DNA from: Clostridium_AT stratigraminis
GTDB taxonomy: Bacteria; Bacillota; Clostridia; Clostridiales; Clostridiaceae
NCBI RefSeq assembly: GCF_045310675.1
Contig: NZ_JBJHZZ010000001.1
Location: forward strand, 744,001 to 808,000
Length of the DNA stretch: 64,000 nt
Reading direction: 5' to 3'
In this document: positions 16,736 through 25,108 of the stretch, in pieces
Layout of the letters: each line of letters opens with the position of its first letter
Numbering within the stretch: position 1 is the stretch's first letter
Made by a program: the position numbers and the translations under genes
Notes under the pieces: model-generated
Told to the model about the DNA's origin: nothing
Databases searched by the model: none
What the model saw: only the letters and a program-made list of their open reading frames with translations

Positions 16736-16877
16736 CAATAACAATTTATTCCCGTTCGCTGCGCACAACCTCCAGACTAACCGAGACGAAGTAGCTAAAA
16801 TATTAAAATAAGAGCTATCTAAGAGCTTGAGCTACTTCTGTAAGGCTGGAGAACGTAAGAGATTAGGGACGTTAGGC
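16736..16877 (+). repeat. attC-like site 16, last of the array
   Basis: R'' is damaged (CAATAAC, 16736-16742; site 8 reads CAGTTAAC at this place). The rest nearly copies site 8: CCCGTTCGCTGCGCACAACC, GCGAAGTAGCT-type arms, AAGAGCTTGAGCTACTTC, and GTAAGGCTGGAG. The R' box is the classical GTTAGGC (16871-16877). No partner GCCTAAC is found in an intergenic position downstream, so the array ends with an open cassette. Confidence 0.75.
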
Positions 16878-16951
16878 GTAATTTTAGACAACAAGAGTGA
16901 TGGTTATAAGGTTTTTATTTTTTTGTGTAATTTATTTTGGAGGTTACTTTG

Positions 16952-17536
16952 ATGATTGAGGGAAAGAACATAGTAATTAGACAACTAGAATTAGGGGATG
17001 AAGAACATTTATATAAATGGTGGAATAATGGTGAAATGATGGCGCATTCTGCTCACCCCTATGGAACTCTTCAAAGTAAAGAAGCAATTCGCATTAGTAT
17101 CTTGAAAGACATAGAGAATTTCTGTATGTTTCCAGATAGTAAAAGATTTATTATTTGTAGGAAGGAAGATATGAAACCTATAGGAGAAATAAATTATTCT
17201 GATTGGTCTGAAAGAAACCAAAAATGTGAGTTTGGAATAAAGATTTGTGAATTAACTGAACAAGGAAAAGGGTTTGGAAAAGATGCATTATATCATTTTA
17301 TTGATTATTTGTTTAGGTTTTTAAATTTAAATAAAATTGAATTAACAACTATGATAGATAACAAAAGATCACAGAATTTATATAACAAATGTGGTTTCAA
17401 GGAAATAGGTATTATAAGACAAGGATATTATGATTGTAGAATTGGTGACTTTCAAGATGTAGTATATATGGACTTGTTGAAAACTGATTGGCTTAGAGTA
17501 AAAGAAAGTTTAAGCAGCCGGTGGTGTTGCATATGA
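16952..17536 (+). CDS. GNAT family N-acetyltransferase, RimJ/RimL-like
   Basis: 194 residues from ATG 16952, eight bases after GGAGG; an in-frame TTG at 16937 is less likely. RimJ/RimL-type features: IEGKNIVIRQLELGDEEHLYKWWNN at the start, IGEINYSDWSERNQKCEFGIKI, the acetyl-CoA loop QGKGFGKDAL, and a C-terminal NLYNKCGFKEIGIIRQGYYDC. Similar proteins acetylate aminoglycosides, ribosomal proteins or small amines; the substrate cannot be told. Its stop overlaps the start of the flavodoxin-like gene, so the two form an operon. It follows site 16 and is the last gene tied to the array. Confidence 0.87.
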   Translation: MIEGKNIVIRQLELGDEEHLYKWWNNGEMMAHSAHPYGTLQSKEAIRISILKDIENFCMFPDSKRFIICRKEDMKPIGEINYSDWSERNQKCEFGIKICELTEQGKGFGKDALYHFIDYLFRFLNLNKIELTTMIDNKRSQNLYNKCGFKEIGIIRQGYYDCRIGDFQDVVYMDLLKTDWLRVKESLSSRWCCI

Positions 17537-18099
17537 TGAAAACTTTAATTATTAATGGTTCGCCAAGAAAAAATGGGGATACAATGTCATTAGTCAATGA
17601 GTTGATAAAATATCTTGATGGAGAAGTAAAAATTATTAACACCTACTTTGATAATATTAGTCCTTGTTTAGATTGCAGATTCTGTTGGCGCAACGGTAAG
17701 TGTTTAATTAAGGATGAAATGCAAGATTGTTATCAGCTTTTTGACGAAGTTGACAACGTTATATTAGCTTCACCATTACATTTTTCAGAACTCACGGGCA
17801 AGCTTCTAAGCTTTGCTAGTAGATTACAGTACTTTTATGTTTTGCGGTATGTTAGAAAAGAACTTAACTTTAAACTCAAAAAGAAGAATAGTATTTTAAT
17901 TATTACAGGTGGGGGAGATGGGGGTCCTAACCCTGCAATATCGAGGGCAAGCATTATTTTTAAGCAAATTAATGCCGAATTAATCGGAACTATTTTGTCA
18001 TTAAAAACTAATAATATACCAGCTAATCAAGATGTAAAAGCTCTTAACAAAGCTAAAGAATTAGCAATTCGGTTAAATGAGTTATATAAGCTAATCTAA
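17533..18099 (+). CDS. NAD(P)H-dependent FMN reductase-like flavodoxin-fold protein
   Basis: About 188 residues, starting at ATGATG in the stop codon of the GNAT gene (translational coupling, no own ribosome site). The FMN phosphate loop is LIINGSPRKNGDTMSLV at the N-terminus; PCLDCRFCWRNGKC is the cysteine cluster typical of iron-sulfur flavoprotein/NADPH-dependent reductases; ASPLHFSELTGKLLSFASRL and IITGGGDGGPN complete the flavin site. It likely reduces quinones, metals or nitro-compounds using FMN. Confidence 0.87.
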   Translation: MMKTLIINGSPRKNGDTMSLVNELIKYLDGEVKIINTYFDNISPCLDCRFCWRNGKCLIKDEMQDCYQLFDEVDNVILASPLHFSELTGKLLSFASRLQYFYVLRYVRKELNFKLKKKNSILIITGGGDGGPNPAISRASIIFKQINAELIGTILSLKTNNIPANQDVKALNKAKELAIRLNELYKLI

Positions 18100-18207
18100 C
18101 TAATTATAAAATATTTTTTAAATCTAGTTTATTTTGATCAGTTGAAAATATTTCGTTTTAATTATAAACGTTAAAAATATCAATAATGTAAGGAATGGTG
18201 GAATTAA

Positions 18208-18783
18208 ATGGCTACATATGTATTAATTTATGATGGGTTTGCCCAATTCGAAATAATTTTTACTTGTTTATTTATGAAAAAGAAAGGAGATATTATTGCA
18301 GTTGGTATTGATGAAAATGAGGTTAAATCTATTGAGGGTTTTATAATAAAACCAGCTCAGCAGCTAAAAAATATAGATATAGATGAAATAGATTTGTTAG
18401 TTATTCCTGGGGGAGAAGCAAAGAACATTTATAACAACTCCTTTTTAGATGAACTATTGATAAGATTAAATGAAAAGAAAAAGGTAATTGCAGCAATATG
18501 TGCTGCTCCAGTTAAGTTAGCAAAGGCAGGTATATTAGATGACAAGAAATTTACAGTAGATAAACCTGAACTTAAAGAGTTTAAAGAATACTTTAAAAAT
18601 AGCTTTTTTGTAAATGAAAATGTTGTTATTGACGAAAATATAATTACAGCAAAACCTTGTGGATATATTGATTTTGCATTAGAAATAAGCAAAAAGATGG
18701 AGATTTACAAAGATGATCTCCAATTACAAGAAACAGTTGATTTCTTTAAATTTTATAAGGATGAGAGTGGAGGAGAGTGCTAA
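18208..18783 (+). CDS. DJ-1/PfpI family protein
   Basis: 191 residues. The class I glutamine-amidotransferase-like fold is shown by LLVIPGGEA with the acidic elbow residue and by the nucleophile motif VIAAICAAP, with the Cys at about 99. Family members are chaperone-like, glyoxalase or protease-related stress proteins. The C-terminal extension (about 160-191) is Lys/Asp-rich. Ribosome site AAGGAATGG lies upstream of ATG 18208. It is isolated from its neighbours by short gaps and no attC site is present, though the cargo type resembles cassette genes. Confidence 0.87.
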   Translation: MATYVLIYDGFAQFEIIFTCLFMKKKGDIIAVGIDENEVKSIEGFIIKPAQQLKNIDIDEIDLLVIPGGEAKNIYNNSFLDELLIRLNEKKKVIAAICAAPVKLAKAGILDDKKFTVDKPELKEFKEYFKNSFFVNENVVIDENIITAKPCGYIDFALEISKKMEIYKDDLQLQETVDFFKFYKDESGGEC

Positions 18784-18832
18784 CTTTCATAACATGTGCT
18801 TGATAATTTAAAATTTTAAGGGGAATTGAAAA

Positions 18833-19036
18833 ATGAAAAAGAAATGGGAATATAAAGTAATAGGGATTGATTCAATTATTAAAGCTAGTGATGATTCTCA
18901 GTTGGAAGCCAAATTAAATCTTTTAGGAGAAGAAGGTTGGGAGCTTGTTGGAATATTGGACCAAGTAAATTCTGGATGGGGAACTCAACCTAAAGTTGAG
19001 GATAACGTAATCTTGCTAAAAAGAGAAAAGGAATAA
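18833..19036 (+). CDS. DUF4177 family small protein
   Basis: 67 residues. It carries the family pattern WEYKVIGI...LEAKLNLLGEEGWELVGI, with a C-terminal strand NVILLKREKE. DUF4177 proteins are small single-domain beta-alpha-beta proteins of unknown function that are common in Firmicutes. Ribosome site AAGGGG lies upstream of ATG 18833. Confidence 0.85.
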   Translation: MKKKWEYKVIGIDSIIKASDDSQLEAKLNLLGEEGWELVGILDQVNSGWGTQPKVEDNVILLKREKE

Positions 19037-19093
19037 CATAGATATCATTATAGTAGCTCTTATTTAGTTAAAATTATTGTTACTAAAAAGACT

Positions 19094-19558
19094 ATGATTT
19101 ACAGGAAAGGTTTATTTTATGAGAAAGAACTGCCTATTTCGGTTATGGTAAGATTTTATGAACCAAAGTATAAAAAAGGATTGGAGCAGGTTCATCCTAC
19201 AGAAGTCTTCTTCACATTAGATGAGTTAGTTAGCAGGGTTTCAAACAATCATCATTTACTTCTAGCAATAGTCGAAAATGACGTAGTTGGGTATATTTAT
19301 TACGAACAAGATATAGAGAATAAACTAGGTGAAATAGTATTATTGCACATTAGAAGTGATAAAAGAGGCAAGGGTTACGGAAGCTTGCTTCTTAATAATG
19401 CAATAGGTAATTTAATAAACTGCAGTATTGAGCAAATATTGGTAAATGTCAGAGTGACTAATTACGGGGCACAAAAGCTATACAAAAAAATTGGATTCAT
19501 AGATAAAGAAACAATTTATGCTTATAAAAAAGTTCTTGATAGTCTAATTTTAGGATAA
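19094..19558 (+). CDS. GNAT family N-acetyltransferase
   Basis: 154 residues. The GNAT core HHLLLAIVENDVVGYIYYEQD, VLLHIRSDKRGKGYGSLLLNNA (acetyl-CoA loop RGKGYG) and VRVTNYGAQKLYKKIGFIDKE are clear. The N-terminus (MIYRKGLFYEKEL) is atypical, so the true start may be an internal codon. No clear ribosome site precedes ATG 19094. Substrate unknown. Confidence 0.8.
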   Translation: MIYRKGLFYEKELPISVMVRFYEPKYKKGLEQVHPTEVFFTLDELVSRVSNNHHLLLAIVENDVVGYIYYEQDIENKLGEIVLLHIRSDKRGKGYGSLLLNNAIGNLINCSIEQILVNVRVTNYGAQKLYKKIGFIDKETIYAYKKVLDSLILG

Positions 19559-19584
19559 AAATATGGTGAAAAGGGGGAAACACA

Positions 19585-20706
19585 ATGGCAACAGCAAGGG
19601 AAAAATTATTCTCTTATAAAAAAATATATGACCAAAAAGGCAGCCAAGAACTCTTTGTTGAGGCAATGAAAGAGTCTATTGAGCACCATAGCAACAATTG
19701 TAAATTTTATGGGAAGTTTCTAAGTGAACACGGTTTTAAGGCTTCAGATATAAAAACTTTAGAGGATTGTGCAAAAATCCCCCCAATAACCGCTCAGTTT
19801 TTTAAGTATCATGAAGTGCTGAGCATTAAAAAGGACGAGGTTGAAATACATGCCACTTCTTCTGGTACTCAGGGTCAGAAAAGTCAGATTTTCCTTGATA
19901 AGGACTCCTTAAAGCTAGGAACAAAAATGGCTATTAGGGCTATAAGATATCATGGCTTTATTTCTATTATCCCTACTAATTATCTCATTTTAGGATATGA
20001 GCCCCAAAAGGGCAATGAAATGGGCAATGTGAAGGTAGCACTTGGGATGACACGTTTTGCCCCAGCAAAGGAAAAAGTATTCGCCTTAAGGTCTCTAGGA
20101 AATAAGTATGAAATTGATTATTTCGGAATTATAAATGCCTTTAATCGCTTTAATAGCCAGAGACTGCCTGTACGCATACTGGGCTTTCCTTCTTATCTAT
20201 ACATGCTTTTAAAGATGATGAAGGATTCAGGAATGAAGCCGCTAAAGCTTAATAAAAGATCAGTTGTACTGACAGGTGGCGGTTGGAAGAAATTTGACGA
20301 AATGGCTATAGACAAACAGGAGCTATATGACATGGCTCAACAGTATCTTGGCATTCCTTCTAAAAACTGCCGTGATTTCTATAGTGCAGTAGAGCACAGT
20401 GTGGCTTATCCGGAATGTGAGAACCATCATATGCATGTACCAATATGGAGCAGAGTTATAATACGGGATGTTAAAACTCTGGAACCTTTAGGTTATAATG
20501 AACCTGGCTTTCTAAGCTTTATTAGTCCTCTTGTTTCTTCAGTACCAATATCTTCTATAATAATGGGCGATATTGCAATACTTAGAGATGGAAAAGACTG
20601 CGGTTGTGGAATTACAACTCCTTATTTTGAAGTCCTAGGGAGAGCAGGTACTGCTAAAACAAGAAGATGCGCTATTGCTGCTTCTGAATATATGAAGGAG
20701 AGTTAA
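19585..20706 (+). CDS. LuxE-type acyl-protein synthetase
   Basis: 373 residues. The adenylation loop TSSGTQGQKSQ (about residues 92-102) and the C-terminal half resemble LuxE, the acyl-protein synthetase of the fatty-acid reductase complex, which activates a fatty acid with ATP and passes it to the reductase. The LuxC-type reductase gene follows after one base, so the two form an operon. No luciferase (luxAB) or acyltransferase luxD is in the window. The role is probably making an aldehyde or alcohol for a lipid or secondary product. Ribosome site AAAGGGGG. Confidence 0.85.
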   Translation: MATAREKLFSYKKIYDQKGSQELFVEAMKESIEHHSNNCKFYGKFLSEHGFKASDIKTLEDCAKIPPITAQFFKYHEVLSIKKDEVEIHATSSGTQGQKSQIFLDKDSLKLGTKMAIRAIRYHGFISIIPTNYLILGYEPQKGNEMGNVKVALGMTRFAPAKEKVFALRSLGNKYEIDYFGIINAFNRFNSQRLPVRILGFPSYLYMLLKMMKDSGMKPLKLNKRSVVLTGGGWKKFDEMAIDKQELYDMAQQYLGIPSKNCRDFYSAVEHSVAYPECENHHMHVPIWSRVIIRDVKTLEPLGYNEPGFLSFISPLVSSVPISSIIMGDIAILRDGKDCGCGITTPYFEVLGRAGTAKTRRCAIAASEYMKES

Positions 20707-20707
20707 C

Positions 20708-21997
20708 ATGGATAATATCTACAGAGGAGAACCCATTTCAAAAACTGATTTTATTGAAAGATTATCCGAAGCCAAGGCAAGAATAGAAGAAGACCTTCTG
20801 CTTCCAAAGCTGCCTCCTGAAGTAGTAATTGAAGCATCGCATGCTTTAGCAGAGGAAATAGATCAAAGGGAGATAGTTAAGCAGCTTGTGTCCATGGGAA
20901 TACAGAAATGGGCTGCAGAGGAATATGTAAGCGTCACAGTTGAAAGCATGAGTAAAGGAGAATTGACTAGGAAGCTGCATGCGGAACTTGGACAGGAACC
21001 TTTTGCATGGAAGGAAGTTGGAAACAGCATAGAAGAGTGCAATTACCCACTTGGTGTAATAATGCATATAGGAGCAGGAAATGCCTTAGGGATTTCAGCT
21101 TTCAGTGTGATAGAAGGTCTTATGACTGGTAATATAAACATTTTAAAGCTTCCTGATAATGAAGGAGGCATATCCTCAAAGATATTATTAAGATTGGCAG
21201 AAATAGAGCCAAGACTGAAGCCATATATTTATGTTTTAGATGTTTCGTCTAGGAATCAAGAAGTTATTAATCGGCTTGTTGAGATAGTAAATGCAGTAGT
21301 TGTATGGGGAACAGATGAGGCTATAACTGCTATCAGACATCTCTCACCACCATACTTGCCAATAATTGAATGGGGGCATCGACTAAGCTTTGCATACTTT
21401 ACAAAACATGGACATGATGAAAAGGACTTGCAAGGCTTGGCTCGGGACATATGTCAAACAGATCAGCTTTACTGCAGCTCTCCTCAATGTGTATTTTATG
21501 AAACTGATAAAGTTAAGGAAATTGATGAATTTGCAGATAGACTATCACAAAGCATAAAGTCTGTAGGAACAAAGTATCCTGCGGCAACTAGGCAAATTGA
21601 TGTACAGGCTCAGATTACCTTGACTCATGAGCTTATTAAAACAGAAGAGATTCTAAAAGAAAAACGGCTAATAACAAATTCGGAAAAAGACTATGGAATT
21701 ATGATAGACTACAAGGCTGAACTGAAAGCCTCACCTCTCTTTCGTAATATTTGGGTAATGCCTATAAGAAGGAAAGAACTATTATCTATGTTAAGATTAC
21801 ACAAGGGGTATCTGCAAACAGTAGGATTAAGCTGCAGTAATGATGAACTTGATGAATTGTCTAACATCTTTTACGCAGCAGGTGTTACCCGTTTGACAAG
21901 TTGTGGGTACATGTCTGTAAACTACAGCGGCGAACCCCATGATGGAGTTTTGGCTTTACAAAGATACGTTAAGAGGGTTAACAGAAGGATGAAATAA
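20708..21997 (+). CDS. LuxC-type acyl-CoA/acyl-protein reductase
   Basis: 429 residues in the aldehyde-dehydrogenase-like fold. The nucleotide-binding segment MHIGAGNALGISAFSVIEGLMTGN (about 119-142) and the catalytic cysteine region QLYCSSPQCVFYE (about 256-268) match LuxC. The enzyme would reduce an acyl-enzyme to a fatty aldehyde with NADPH. Ribosome site GAAGGAG lies inside the end of the upstream gene, and the start is one base after the synthetase stop. The pair forms an activation-reduction module; where the acyl group comes from is not visible here. Confidence 0.87.
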   Translation: MDNIYRGEPISKTDFIERLSEAKARIEEDLLLPKLPPEVVIEASHALAEEIDQREIVKQLVSMGIQKWAAEEYVSVTVESMSKGELTRKLHAELGQEPFAWKEVGNSIEECNYPLGVIMHIGAGNALGISAFSVIEGLMTGNINILKLPDNEGGISSKILLRLAEIEPRLKPYIYVLDVSSRNQEVINRLVEIVNAVVVWGTDEAITAIRHLSPPYLPIIEWGHRLSFAYFTKHGHDEKDLQGLARDICQTDQLYCSSPQCVFYETDKVKEIDEFADRLSQSIKSVGTKYPAATRQIDVQAQITLTHELIKTEEILKEKRLITNSEKDYGIMIDYKAELKASPLFRNIWVMPIRRKELLSMLRLHKGYLQTVGLSCSNDELDELSNIFYAAGVTRLTSCGYMSVNYSGEPHDGVLALQRYVKRVNRRMK

Positions 21998-22299
21998 ATT
22001 AAGGCCATCAATTTCTGCAGCCACATACACAATTTCACACTCCACTTTAATAAGGTTGGTGCTATAGAATTACTAATTTCAGGAAAGATTAAGTGCATAA
22101 TATGTGGTTTTATTAGATGGAAAAGATTAAAATTGAGTTAATTGATTATAACAGCAATGCTATAATAAATTTATAGTAGAAAAAAATAACACATTGTATT
22201 TAGGATTAGGAGAAGATAATGATGTTGAATAATAAAGAATTAATTAACAATGATTGCAAGCTATTGAAAACTAATCTGAATATAAATAAGGAGTTAAGC

Positions 22300-22761
22300 A
22301 TGAGTAATATTCAGTTTGTAACTGGAAGTATAGAATTACTAGATTTTGTACAACCTTTATGGGAAAAGTTAAATAAACACCACGAAGCTAATGCAAACTA
22401 TTTCCAAAATAGTTTCAAAAATCTTAAGTTTGAGGTTAGAAAAAATAAGTTTTTAAGTGATACCAATTTAAAGGTAAAAATAGATTTAATTAAAGATATA
22501 GAGAAAGACCTAAACATTGGTTATTGTATATGCACAGTTAATAAAGAATTAGTTGGGGAAATTGATTCTCTTTTTGTTGAGAAAGAATATCGTCAATATG
22601 GTTTCGGAGATAAGTTGATGAATAGAGCATTAGATTGGCTAAATAGCAAGCAAGTAAAAACGAAGATAATCGGAGTAGCAGAAGGAAACGAAGATGTTTT
22701 AGAATTTTATAAAAGGTATGGTTTTTATAAAAGAAGAGTAATTTTAGAGAGTATTAACTGA
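22300..22761 (+). CDS. GNAT family N-acetyltransferase
   Basis: 153 residues from ATG 22300, which has ribosome site AAGGAG; an upstream in-frame ATG at 22219 lacks the family pattern. Features: IELLDFVQPLWEKLNKHHEANANYF, IGYCICTVNKELVGEIDSLFVEKEYRQYGFGDKLMNRALDWL (the acetyl-CoA loop here reads RQYGFG), and the end EGNEDVLEFYKRYGFYKRRVIL. This composition is typical of a branch in which PLW.KLN.HH is conserved. Substrate unknown. Confidence 0.83.
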   Translation: MSNIQFVTGSIELLDFVQPLWEKLNKHHEANANYFQNSFKNLKFEVRKNKFLSDTNLKVKIDLIKDIEKDLNIGYCICTVNKELVGEIDSLFVEKEYRQYGFGDKLMNRALDWLNSKQVKTKIIGVAEGNEDVLEFYKRYGFYKRRVILESIN

Positions 22762-23375
22762 GCAGCTATTGAAGCTGCTTTACATTTTCAACTGAATATA
22801 ATTTTATATTATGGCATAGATATTACAAAAAAATAAAAAAAGTAAATAAAGATTATGCTAGCACTAATATAAATAATTTATCATATGTATATAATCTTTC
22901 GACTATATACACACAAATCACTACTTATAATAATGGTTTGCTCCACCATATAAAATATTTACACGACATGTTATAACCTCACGGCTACAAAACATCATTA
23001 CAACAACTTATATGATGTTATCACAACCCTATATAATAAGTTGGAATATTATTATGATAAAAGACTAGCTTCGACCATAATAATACTTTTCCTAACTATA
23101 TAGAATTTAAACAATTGAAGGGAAATTCCTTGGAATACACCTTAATTGCTCCCATATATAACTGCAGTAGAAGCAACTATATACTTTGTTATAATCTTTA
23201 TTTACTTCTAACATTATCTTAACCAATGTAAAGTTAATAATACTGGTAATTTTAGCCAGGTGAATTTAAAAACTTACTATTCTCAATTCCTTAGGCAATA
23301 TGTTACAATATTCCTATAAACTTGAGTAAAAACTACAAATTTATATTTATAAATGCTATTGCTTGGAGGTAGGAA
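22762..23375. other. Gene-free AT-rich stretch
   Basis: About 610 bases without a supported gene. It contains scattered short repeats of TATATAA type and several stops in all frames. I see no RNA gene, attC site or clear promoter; it may hold degraded sequence. Confidence 0.5.
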
Positions 23376-24911
23376 ATGATTTGTGACAGCTGCAAAAGTG
23401 AATTCAATAATATAAATGGCTTAAAATTTTGTCCATATTGCGGAACTAAGCTTGAAGAAGCTGCTGATTTAAAAACAGAAAAACTTATAGAAAAAGCTAA
23501 TGAAGAAGTTTCTGCAAAAAGTATACATGATACAGCCAAGATGCCAATTATAACTAAGGAACAAATTAAAAATTACAAAAGAGAAAAGATATTTGAAGCT
23601 GTAAAAAAACCCTTTAAGAATTTAAAAGTGGTTATACCCTTAATTACAGTAATACTTTTTATGGCAGCCATCGGAGTTGGATATACATATTTTTCAGGCA
23701 GAGTTGTAGATGCTTCAAAAATTCAGTCAGATCTTATAGGTAAAGTAATAACTCTTCCAAAGGGGACAAGTTTTGAAATAAAAAAAGGTTATATAAAAAG
23801 TTTTAGTATTGCTCAGAGAAATACAAATAAGGCCGAGAAAAAAGATGATATTAAAGCAGCTGTAACCTTAAACAATGGAACTATTGAGATAAAGACCTTT
23901 TTGTCAATGCAATATATGTTAGACGATAATAAAAATTGGAAGCTGAATAATAAATTAAGCCTTGCAGGAGATATTTCTGTGAAACCTCTTATAGGAATGG
24001 ATGAAGGTAAAATAATCGAGGGAGTTAAGAAATCAAGTATAAGTATCGGCGATACTACAAAAGTACTAAATGAAGCTGATGTGAAAACACTTAAAATAGC
24101 TTCAAGAATACCGGATTTTGATAATTTAAAAGAAACGGTACTTATCGATGCAGGAATTGACAGTGGACTTATAGCAGCCTCAGGAAAAATAAAGTGCTCT
24201 CTTAATTTTGAAAATGAGGCTTGGAACATAACTGGTATTGAAAGAAACAGCAGCGATGATTTTGCCTTACAATTATCACCAAACTTTTCTAAGGATAAAT
24301 TACTTGAGCAAATTAAAAAGGAACCTATAGATCAAACTGTAAGCAATCCAAATGTTTTTGGAGGAAAGAGCTTTTATATAAAAGACAGTTTTACTAAAAG
24401 CATGGATATAACAGATAAAAGCTTTGATGCCCAAAGCAGAGCTTTAAATGTAACAGTTAAAAGACAAAATACAGCAGGAGAAGTAAAGCTGGTACTATCA
24501 ACAGATTATTCCTATGAATTGTCCTTTGATAAAATAAAACTGTTAAAAAAATCAAAAACAATAGCCGACAATGTTATAGTCTCTGACGTATCCAAGGATT
24601 ATATAATATCAAGTATTGTAAATGCAAAAATTGAAGGAGCAAATGTATTTTTGTGGTTTTCTGATAATCATGTAATAACTTCTGACGAAGCCAGTACCTT
24701 TAAAACAAGTAAAGTAGCTTCACCAAAAGGAATTGAAAATGCAAAATATGCCTTTGGTACAATAACTTATAAAGATGGAAGTAATACAAAAACTACTAAT
24801 GTTGTGGCTGTGTACTTCCTTGTATATGACAGCTCAAAGGGCTATTCCTGGAAGCTGGATAGAATAGTAGGGGAAGATTCTCCAAATTATAATGCATACA
24901 GCATTAAATAG
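23376..24911 (+). CDS. Zinc-ribbon membrane-anchored protein with large extracytoplasmic region
   Basis: 511 residues. An N-terminal zinc ribbon has two cysteine pairs (CDSC at 3-6, CPYC at 20-23). A basic linker (about 30-85) leads to one transmembrane helix at about 88-107 (VIPLITVILFMAAIGVGYTY). The remaining 400 residues are outside the cell and seem to contain three related beta-rich modules, each with a 'gk.i..iKks' helix-strand unit. The layout resembles Firmicute zinc-ribbon/TcaA-like envelope proteins, but I cannot confirm the family. Ribosome site TTGGAGG. Confidence 0.7.
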   Translation: MICDSCKSEFNNINGLKFCPYCGTKLEEAADLKTEKLIEKANEEVSAKSIHDTAKMPIITKEQIKNYKREKIFEAVKKPFKNLKVVIPLITVILFMAAIGVGYTYFSGRVVDASKIQSDLIGKVITLPKGTSFEIKKGYIKSFSIAQRNTNKAEKKDDIKAAVTLNNGTIEIKTFLSMQYMLDDNKNWKLNNKLSLAGDISVKPLIGMDEGKIIEGVKKSSISIGDTTKVLNEADVKTLKIASRIPDFDNLKETVLIDAGIDSGLIAASGKIKCSLNFENEAWNITGIERNSSDDFALQLSPNFSKDKLLEQIKKEPIDQTVSNPNVFGGKSFYIKDSFTKSMDITDKSFDAQSRALNVTVKRQNTAGEVKLVLSTDYSYELSFDKIKLLKKSKTIADNVIVSDVSKDYIISSIVNAKIEGANVFLWFSDNHVITSDEASTFKTSKVASPKGIENAKYAFGTITYKDGSNTKTTNVVAVYFLVYDSSKGYSWKLDRIVGEDSPNYNAYSIK

Positions 24912-24956
24912 CAGTAACTAAAAGTAATTAAAATAAGCTAGCAGCTTAAAGAAGTA

Positions 24957-25004
24957 CACCTCAAATATTATATTAAAATTAATATAATATTTGAGGTGTG
25001 TTTT
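24957..25004 (+). terminator. Rho-independent terminator
   Basis: A nearly perfect 19-bp stem, CACCTCAAATATTATATT (24957-24974) with AATATAATATTTGAGGTG, and a short AT loop, followed by TGTTTTA. It ends the zinc-ribbon gene and may also serve the opposite strand. Confidence 0.8.
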
Positions 25005-25108
25005 ATGTTGATATTCTCATAAATTTAATGTAGCTGTAAAGCATTGTTTAACTTTAAAATTTACAATTTAATTTATCAGCTTTCTTTATATTCATAATGA
25101 AGTGATAA

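Noticed and set aside
513..16877. Reading the repeats as a CRISPR array or as REP/BIME elements
   Set aside because: Repeats are 100-200 bp, not identical, enclose genes rather than short spacers, and have R'/R'' boxes matching per cassette.
17927..17933. TCCTAAC, similar to the R'' box expected after site 16 (GCCTAAC)
   Set aside because: It lies inside the flavodoxin-like coding region, has no hairpin partner and no R' box follows.
18170..18176. GTTAAAA in a GTTRRR-like context before the DJ-1/PfpI gene
   Set aside because: No palindromic arms or R'' box upstream; AT-rich chance match.
22762..23375. Possible gene or RNA in the long gap
   Set aside because: All frames are broken by stops and no structured or conserved element was recognised.
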